64,000 nt of DNA from contig NC_016133.3 in assembly GCF_000005505.3 (NCBI RefSeq), forward strand, positions 16,182,001 to 16,246,000. Reading direction: 5' to 3'. The DNA is from Brachypodium distachyon. Taxonomy: Eukaryota; Streptophyta; Magnoliopsida; Poales; Poaceae. The translations under genes and the position numbers were made by a program. The notes under the pieces were generated by a model. The model was not told the DNA's origin, did not search any database, and saw only the letters and a program-made list of their open reading frames with translations. Below are positions 56,301-64,000 of this stretch, in pieces (position 1 is the stretch's first letter; every line of letters begins with the position of its first letter).

Positions 56301-56732
56301 GACATTGCCTTTAGCACAAATTGATGCAAGACACGGCCACGCAGGACCTACATCGACCAAGTCATGTACGCTCAAATTGGAAGCACTGTATAATTTCCCA
56401 CATGTACATGTCAAGATAAAAACAATGGAATGAAGGTGTAATTTCATTTCCCACGCAGCCGTTTCAAAGGAGATGTAAAAGGGTCTAGGTATTTGAAAAG
56501 AAAAACTGCGAAGCCTCCTCCGCGTGCGCATCACCGGCCGCCTCGCGAACTTCAACATAAAACGAGTAAACAAGCAAAAACACACCCGATTACAAAACAG
56601 TCAACATAAAACCCTAACCCCCATGATTGAACAAGCAGATCAGCACAGCTTAGCATAATATACAGCAACGGTCATTACTCGTACAACTGTGCATGAGAGA
56701 GCATAACCCCCATGATTGTACAACGGTCATTA

Positions 56733-57010
56733 CTAAACCTCGTTCCTCGTAGTCCCGAACTCGTCGATGTAGTCAGCGTGTCCGTCCTGGTCCTGGGTGT
56801 TGGTGTCATCGAGGCCCAAGGGGAGCTGGACCTCGGCGAGCACGAGATAGTTGGGTGCCTGGAGCAGCATCTTCTGCAATTTGAGCATGTGGGAGACGAC
56901 GAGGTCGTAGAGGAACGTCGCATTATTCTTCCAGATCCTGAATTCCTCATTGATCAGCCGCCGCTGACCCCCAACAGTTGGCTCAGCGTCGCCGTCCCCC
57001 TGTCCATGGT
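56733..57010 (-). pseudogene. MSI1/RBAP48-like WD40 histone-binding protein fragment
   Basis: The - strand frame ending at TAG 56733-56735 reads RRLINEEFRIWKNNATFLYD then LVVSHML, matching the conserved N-terminal helix of MSI1/RBAP48 proteins. It then reads APNYLVLAEVQLPLGLDD, matching the segment that follows about 30 residues later in the family. The stretch between is missing. The only nearby ATG (about 57006) is in another frame, one base off. No WD40 blades follow. Intact relatives bind histone H4 in chromatin complexes; this piece cannot. Confidence 0.65.
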
Positions 57011-57129
57011 AGGCTTAGGGTTTGGTTTGGGGGGACTACGGGAGCGCAGGGGGAATTGGAAGACGGGAATTGGCAAGCTGTGCGGAGGCCACACTTCTCG
57101 ATCAGAAGTATAAGGTAGTACTGTAAGTT

Positions 57130-57808
57130 GTACTTCTCAGGTATTTTTATTATGATCGAACCAATGCAAGGCACAAAATTGTCTCATCGCAAAAGATATA
57201 AGAAAATCCACGGTTACCACGGAATGAATGTTGAGGAATCAATATATGTCCAACACACATAGGACAAAGAAATAAGTCCAGAAGCATGCATACACGTATT
57301 GAAAGCGTCGAGTCTCCAATCTCGTCCGAAACTAGATTATGTACCGCGCTGCAAAGGAGTGATTAACGAAAAGAACTTTTGTCGTTCAGTTGGAACGCAA
57401 GGAATTTCCATCGAACCAAATATTGCCGGCCAACAGTTGATTGGGCCACGTGTGGTGAAATATTTTAGGGCCAAGCCCACAAATAATGCCTCCTTCTTTC
57501 CCTCGCTCCCCAAAATCCTTTGAGCGCCCTCACGAGACAGGACACCACACACGCCGGATCCCTATCCTTTATCGGGCCAGCCCACGAATAACCCTAAGCC
57601 CGCTTGGTGCCAGCCCAACTACATGCCGAAAGCGACACAATCGCGCCACAACCTCTCTTTTTTATCTCTGAAAATCTTGTCTTCCATTGGCTCTCCAGCC
57701 TAGTTTTTAAAACCAGATCGGTGATCGAATCGGCGAGGCTCTCGATTCAGGTTTTTCCGGTCGAACCGTCGGTTCACGGGTTGAACCTGTATGGTTTTTT
57801 AGATACAA
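57130..57808. other. Intergenic; no gene recognised
   Basis: Short open frames (57299-57523, 57337-57552) lack codon or domain support. C/T- and C-rich text at 57490-57660 is unassigned. Confidence 0.4.

Positions 57809-57866
<58 letters not shown>
57809..57866. repeat. (AT)n(GT)n microsatellite
   Basis: About 17 AT units followed by about 13 GT units. It directly precedes the retroposon target site. Confidence 0.95.
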
Positions 57867-57882
57867 TTTTTAATAAACAGAT

Positions 57883-58493
57883 CTTTCTTTTAGAATCTCC
57901 CGTAACTTTATTCAAACTCGAAAACCATTACAGGTATAGACACAAGAAACTACAAAGTAACCCCTATGACTAAGAATTACAATGAAATTTTTCGAAAACA
58001 TATTCTCCGTGGCATCAATTTTTGCAACACGAAATACTCGACAGACTTCAACAAAAGAACTGCAATTAGACTGGAGCGACAACATCGCCACTTGTACCCC
58101 TGCACGAACTTGATTACCTTCAAAGGTTTCAGAAAGCCCCTTGAGTCGCCCATCTAAAAAGATGAGAAGCCGTGAGCGTTGACGTAGTTAGGTCGGGGAT
58201 GATCCCCTAGAGGTGCAGGTCGTCGAACCACATGATTTTCACGAAAACGCCAGAGAAAGACTCCAAAGTCACAAAAGATCAGACCAACAAAAGCATCATG
58301 ACACACTGACAAAAACTCATAAAATCCGTATGAATAGATCTGCGAGGACATAAACTCAAAATCCGCTTGATCGGACACATCGAATCCACGGTGAGTAAAA
58401 CTCTTTGGCCTCGTGGCACTGCGCATTAAGACACCGCCACAGCAGAGGAAGAACCAGAATACCTTTATTCTCGACGCATCGCACCCTCCGCTG
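57883..58493 (-). mobile_element. Retroposon with 13-bp target duplication, upstream of PURH
   Basis: Flanked by TTAATAAACAGAT at 57870-57882 and 58494-58506. Read on the - strand, it starts CAGCGGAGGGTGCGATGCG and ends in GAATAAAG ... AAAAGAAAG, an A-rich tail. About 110 bases around GGGCGACTCAAGGGGCTTTC match the 3' part of the element at 21630-22312. The upstream halves differ, so the two are subfamilies or differently truncated members. Its 5' end is about 290 bases from the PURH start codon. Confidence 0.85.
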
Positions 58494-58785
58494 TTAATAA
58501 ACAGATAAAATCCTTTAAAAGAAAGGCCTTGTACTCCTCCCCCAGCCCACCATGAGAGCCCATCCAAGGGCCACAGCCCACCTTTCCTTCCTTATCCTCT
58601 CGCTAGAGCCCAGGCCTGCGCGACGGGTCGGCCTCGGCCAGGGCCCAGGAACGACGGGAGATACCGCCCATCGATCCCTCCTCGCGCGAGCGCCGCCACC
58701 CCTCCCTCCTTCTCTCCACTCTCCAAGCAGAAAGCAAAAAGGAGACAGAAAAGAATACCACCCTAAAGTGCCGGAATTTACGAGG

Positions 58786-61700
58786 ATGCCACTTTATCTC
58801 GTCTCCTCCTCTCCCGCCGCCGCCAAGCTCGCCGCCGGCGCCCGGGCGTCCCTTCACGGCCGCCACCTCGTCCGCGCCCCCCACGGCCCGGTACTCTCTC
58901 GTCTGGCCGCTCTTCTCCGGTTTTCTAGTCAAGCTCTCTTTCTCGGTTGGCTGCTTGGTGAGCGTAGCACGTTCGGTTTTGGTTTTGGTTTCCTGCAGAG
59001 CCGCCGCGTCTCCTTGTCGTCGGAGGCAGCCGCGGGGCGTGCGGCGGGTCCAGCCATGGCGGCGGCGCAGCCTGGCGCGTCGACGGCACCGCAAGCGAAC
59101 TCCAGCGGTGAGTGTCTCTGCGCTCCTTTGGTTTGGTTTAGGGGATTTTTAAGTGTAAAAGATTGGGCTTTTATTATTTTGTGAAGTTGCGACAGGAGTA
59201 AAGTGTTCCTACTTCAACCTCCAAGCAATTTTACTTCCATGATGTTGGTCTGAGTTGATTTTGCATAAGTTTTTGTAGTACGCAGGAGTTGATTAATCAC
59301 TTAAACCCTCTCAAAACCCGGACTAATGTGGATGTGTCGGGAAAGGATAAGTAGCAGTTTATACCATCACAATAGCTAGGAGTCTGACGGAAAAAAAAGC
59401 TAGGCAACTTATTCCCAGGTTTTTTAAGAGTGGGTTGTTGATTCTTGACGGTTGTGCAATTTATGAAAATTTTCCTTCCGGAGCTAAGAGAACTTGGCAA
59501 TTAGATATGTGTTTTGTTGATAAAAGCCACATGACCTTACAGCCTAATTGTTGCCTGGAAAAAGGCTGCTTCAATTGTCATGTTCCAATCGGTTGTTTAG
59601 TATATGGATATACTTGATTTGTTGATATGTGCTAATTGAGTAATCTTGTTAGGGTTCATTTGTTTGAACAATTATTCGAGTAACATGGGTCCATTGTACA
59701 TTTATGCCCGAGAATTTCATATTCTCTTCATTTACTTTATCTTCTTCATATCTTCATTTACTTTATCTTCTTCGTAACTTACGGACATGTTTTAAGCAAT
59801 GAACTGATGAAAGTTCCAACAGCAACAGGAGTCAAGCAAGCACTGATATCATTGTCGGATAAAACAGACTTGGCCCATCTTGGAAACGGTCTTCAAAGCT
59901 TGGGGTAATAATGTAGCGCTTTCATCTTGTGGGATGTTAGCGCCAGATTGTGTTAGTCTTGCTGTATTTATAGCTTGTCCATGGATCACCATCATGAATT
60001 ATGTGCCACATCGATGCCTACTTCTTGAAGTGCTAATTTATCACATATAGTGCATTTTCTCAAAGTTAGGAATTGCTCGCCGTAGGCATCTTATTAACTA
60101 GTTTTTCTCACCTAGCTGGGTGTATTTTATATGCTGATAGTTTGGTCAGGGTTTGGATTTGGTGAAATATTTATCAAGCTTAGTTTTGTACAGGAAGAAA
60201 TATTATTCAGCTTAGATTTTCCTATGTTGTTGTTTTTCCTCCATTCTAGCTATGAACGATCTTATGAAGAGTTTGCTCCTGTAGGTTTTCCATCATATCC
60301 ACTGGTGGTACTGCATCAAGTCTGGAAGCAGCTGGAGTGACTGTTACAAAAGTTGAACAGATTACACATTTTCCTGAAATGGTAAAACCTAATTCTTATG
60401 TTTACGTGCCGCAGCATTTCTTGATATATTTTTCAAGCATTGTGTATCATAGTCAGTAAAGTATTCCTGAATCAAGTTTGCCGGAAGTTTTGTAAGATTG
60501 CAATTCATTAAGTGTTTCCATGTGCATTGCCCATTCATATAAAAAATGGCATGCTCTGTTGGTGTAAGAATCAAGTTTGCCCACCATATAAGGTGTAAGA
60601 ACCATTCTGCAAATTTCTTCTGTTCCATATCTCCTGAAACCTCATAATAGTTATTTTAACTTTGAATGATAGATGGATGAGACCTTCTGTTCTGCCTCTG
60701 TCTGACCACTTAATGGTATTGCATATTGAGTGTAAATCTTTATTGGCATCTCCATTTAATTTCTGTTTTCGTGATTTCAGCTTGATGGAAGAGTAAAGAC
60801 ACTGCACCCCAGTATACATGGTGGTATTCTTGCCCGAAGAGACCAGGAACATCATCTGAAAGCATTGAACGAGCATGGCATTGGTGAGTTTGTTAGTCCA
60901 TTTGTATTATCTTCTTGTAACTAACCATCGTAAAAAAATTCGAGGTGTCATGCTAGCAGATAACAATCGTTGTCACCCTATGAGATAACAATCGTATTGT
61001 CAGCTTACTTGGACATTTGTTTGGGCACAGGGACATTTGATGTGGTTGTGGTGAACTTGTATCCATTCTATAATAAGGTTACCTCCGGTGCAATTTCTTT
61101 TGAGGATGGTATCGAAAATATTGATATCGGTGGGCCTACATTGATCCGGGCTGCAGCGAAGGTAACCTACAACTGTTGTTTGGACTTATATACTCATCAT
61201 TTATCAAGGCTTGTTGCAGTTTTGCAAACTAATTTCGATATTGAGTTTAGTAAACATATCTAATACTTGATATCTATTATAATGTGCTTACCATTAGTTT
61301 ATACTAGGTGATTCCCCGCGCCTTGCCGTGGATAATTTTATATGCACGTCTGAATATGATTTTAGAAACAAATGATAATAATATGATTTAATGTAAAATA
61401 AATACGAATATTGTAGGACAAAACGATTTTATCATTCATAACACCTATGCAACAAAACAATAGGTGTAATTTTGATGTGCATGAACATTAACAATTTCGA
61501 AGAAACCGAAAAGTGAAGTTTCGTCAACCTGAATTTGCAGATCTTAGTAAAATTGACATATGTATCATGAAAATATGTGTGTTTGCTGAAATATTTATAT
61601 GCAACGTGAAGATGAAAAATCTTAGGTATCAAAATATTAAATTCAAATGGACCACCAAAATGGATTCCTGGTGTATAATAACACATGATGTGGATGGTGA

Positions 61701-63838
61701 TGTAGAGCCTTTGAATGCCCATAATGTGCATGATGTGGATGATGATGTGGACACCTTGCATGTCAAGCTTGCAAATATTAATTGTAGTTAATGGGGATCA
61801 ACTTTATAGGTTATATAGATTTGTGGAATTTATGTAGTACTTTAGTTGGAGCCTGTACACTTTTGGTTGATTGCTGTCTTTGTTATACCTGACAGAATCA
61901 TAAGGATGTTCTTGTCGTTGTGGATCATAATGATTACCCTGCTCTATTGGAATATCTACAAGGAAAGCAACATGACCAGCAGTTCCGTAAGATGCTGGCA
62001 TGGAAAGCTTTCCAGCATGTTGCTTCTTACGATTCAGCCGTCTCAGAATGGTTGTGGAAGCAGTCAAACAAAGGTATCACTCTACTTTTGGTGCATGATC
62101 TGATGCTTACTTAATAGTTTTGCCAACAAATTTTCAGATATCACATTGTCATGTTCTAATTTATGTAGGAGATATATTTCCCCCAAGCCTTACTGTGCCC
62201 CTTTCGCTAAACTCTACACTTCGTTATGGTGAAAACCCTCATCAAAAGGCTGCTTTTTATGTTGACAAGAGTCTTTCTGTATTTAATGCTGGCGGTATTG
62301 CAACAGCAATTCAGCACCATGGAAAGGTGAGAAGATAATGCTTTTTTTCAGTTCTTCAACTAAATGCTGCACAAATTGTTGGTTTCTGTGACCTGAGTAT
62401 TTGATTTACTCTTATTTCTGGATGTTTCTTCTTTTTTGTTGCTAAACGCCACAAATTGTTGGAACTTAGGCTCCCTTTGTTTAGGTGGAATAGAGCAAGT
62501 CAGGACACACTTCATACAACTTGTTTCTGAGTATTGCCTAGTCATGCTGCTCAGTGCTCACAAACACAGATGTTTCTTCATGGTTTTTTACAAATGTTAT
62601 CCTTCCTCTTTGCAGGAAATGTCATATAACAACTACTTGGACGCCGATGCTGCATGGAACTGTGTGTCAGAGTTTGAGAATCCTACTTGTGTTGTGGTCA
62701 AGCACACGAATCCGTGTGGTGTTGCGTCCCGGGCGGATGTTCTTGAGGCCTACAGGTTGGCTGTAAAGGCAGATCCTGTGAGTGCATTTGGTGGGATTGT
62801 CGCCTTCAACACCACAATCGATGAGGTATCCACTAAACTCTGAACATACTTATGTTTTGCAAGTTCGTTTTCTTTTCCTACTTCTGTCGCTGGCTATGCC
62901 ACATTTAAGCATTTGTTATTGCCAAATTCCCGATTAGTCATGAGGTGGAGAATGGCAAATAATCATTTTCCCCCTGTGTAGGATCTCGCCAGGGAAATTC
63001 GCGAGTTTAGAAGTCCTACAGACGGCGAGACGCGGATGTTCTATGAGATTGTGGTTGCACCTGGGTACACGGAGAAGGGCCTCGAGGTCCTGAAAGGGAA
63101 ATCGAAGACGCTGAGGATACTAGAGGCGAAGAGAAGCGGGAAAGGGATGCTGTCGCTCAGACAGGTCGGCGGCGGCTGGCTAGCTCAGGAGTCGGACGAT
63201 CTAACGCCTGAAGACATCGCCTTCACAAAGGTTTCCGAGAGGGCTCCGACCGACAGCGAGCTCTCGGACGCCAAGTTCGCCTGGCTCTGCGTGAAGCACG
63301 TCAAGAGCAACTCCATTGTGATCGCCAAGGTTAGTAGTGCTTTTCTCACGTTGTGCCAGGGAAAAGAATTATCACCAGCGAATTGTAGTTTGCACCAACA
63401 AAATTTGGTTCCTTGAATTGAATTTTAACATGTTATTGGCCACCATTGATGATTTTTCATGAGTGCAGAACAACTGCATGCTGGGCATGGGTAGCGGGCA
63501 GCCAAACAGGGTGGACAGCCTGAGGATCGCCTTCAGGAAAGCAGGGGAAGAGGCCAAGGGCGCTGCCCTAGCTAGCGACGCCTTCTTCCCATTCGGTGAG
63601 AAGAAAAGAAGGATCGTCCTAAGGGTTCTATTTTCCTTTCTCCGTGCTTGTCGATCTCAATCTGACCTGTGAAATTTTGCAAACAGCCTGGAAGGACGCT
63701 GTGGAGGAGGCGTGCGAGAAGGGCATCGGCGTGATCGCAGAGCCCGGCGGCAGCATGAGGGACAAGGACGCCGTCGACTGCTGCGACAAGTACGGCGTCG
63801 CCCTCCTCTTCACCGGCGTCCGACACTTCAGGCACTGA
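58786..63838 (+). CDS. PURH: PurH: AICAR transformylase / IMP cyclohydrolase
   Basis: Eleven exons: 58786-58890, 58999-59107, 59823-59904, 60285-60381, 60781-60883, 61031-61161, 61896-62073, 62169-62326, 62616-62825, 62982-63329, 63469-63595, 63687-63838; that is twelve segments if the first 108-base intron, which keeps the frame, is removed. All borders are GT-AG and give 599 residues. Residues 1-71 ([16 protein letters not shown], Ser/Ala/Arg-rich) look like a plastid transit peptide. The IMP cyclohydrolase domain follows ([46 protein letters not shown] with K137). The AICAR formyltransferase domain has [23 protein letters not shown] (K350-H351), [13 protein letters not shown] and a GVRHFRH end. 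It catalyses the last two steps of IMP synthesis. The frame is intact, so the gene is probably functional. Confidence 0.95.
61304..61860 (-). other. Possible mobile-element relic in a PURH intron
   Basis: The intron at 61162-61895 contains ACTAGGTGATTCCCCGCG followed by CCTTGCCGTGG. On the - strand this gives a CCACGG..CGCGGGG hairpin followed by CTAGT, the usual form of a Helitron 3' end. No 5' end was identified, and the remaining AT-rich sequence has no gene. Confidence 0.35.
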
Positions 63839-63938
63839 AACCTGAAAGAGAGAACTAACCAATTGGTCGACACTCGCGCCCACCATTATTGGATCAGTAT
63901 GGTGGCTAGAAGAACATGTCTGAGCTTTTTCTGTTTGC

Positions 63939-63944
63939 AATAAA
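63939..63944 (+). terminator. Polyadenylation signal of PURH
   Basis: AATAAA, 100 bases after the TGA stop, at a normal distance for a plant 3'UTR. Confidence 0.6.
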
Positions 63945-64000
63945 ACGCACGCAAGCAGGGTTGATCATCTTGTCTCTGCACCAAGAGCTAAAGCCCAGCT

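Larger units (their letters stand above)
51954..56500. repeat. Segmental duplication block B, right part
   Basis: Aligns with 21106-25750 of block A (for example GACACCTAATGACC, AAGCCCCCGAGGGTC and the NF-YC cluster). It lacks the retroposon at 21630 but keeps 52910-54320, which block A has lost or never had. Confidence 0.87.

Noticed and set aside
58154..58567. 137-codon - strand frame upstream of PURH
   Set aside because: Lies within the retroposon at 57883-58493, crosses its border and has no known domain.

Overview
This is nuclear DNA from a grass (Poaceae). The evidence is intron-containing plant genes with GT-AG borders, CACTA (En/Spm) transposons with grass-type TNP2 and Ulp1/Transposase_24 genes, a Stowaway MITE pair, a TG...CA solo LTR, and a fragment of plant mitochondrial cox2. 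I cannot name the genus. No bacterial, CRISPR, tRNA or rRNA content was seen.

Layout. The window opens with the 3' end of a KUP/HAK/KT potassium transporter gene (1-729, + strand) and closes with a complete 11-exon PurH gene (58786-63838, + strand; bifunctional AICAR transformylase/IMP cyclohydrolase with a plastid-type N-terminal extension). Between these two ordinary genes lies a local amplification of genes for NF-YC (subunit C of the CCAAT-binding factor), all on the - strand. I count at least 11 copies or pieces. Copies at 1938-2609 and 30466-31194 look complete, with promoter, non-coding first exon and long 5'UTR intron. The copy at 34684-35316 has the same layout but a premature stop. 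The copy at 23546-24256 has an intact frame but has lost its promoter side at a recombination junction. The rest (about 23281, 24598, 25041, 53600, 54790, 54975, 55730) are broken.

The amplification took at least two forms. About 4-kb head-to-tail units occupy 28980-37480, each bounded by remnants of a LINE reverse transcriptase. A larger block occurs twice: block A at 16557-25750, and block B at 37650-40649 plus 51954-56500. Comparing A with B gives empty sites that prove several insertions: a 2.4-kb non-autonomous CACTA and a poly(A) retroposon in A; a solo LTR, a Stowaway MITE and a second large CACTA element in B.

Two large CACTA elements (about 6001-16556 and 40650-51953) share one plan. 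A Transposase_24/Ulp1-protease gene lies on the left and a TNP2 transposase gene on the right, both on the - strand. Arrays of short inverted 'TGGCGG' subterminal repeats stand at both ends and also in the middle, beside the promoter of the left gene. Both transposase genes are broken, by different mutations. Two small CACTA elements (17450-19828, 26524-27705) have perfect 3-bp target duplications and each carries an internal TATA-box module. A nuclear copy of mitochondrial DNA (about 5400-5990) lies directly left of the first large element.

No clearly new biological system is visible. The most unusual signals are the NF-YC amplification with its chimeric junction, and the internal subterminal-repeat/promoter architecture of the CACTA elements.
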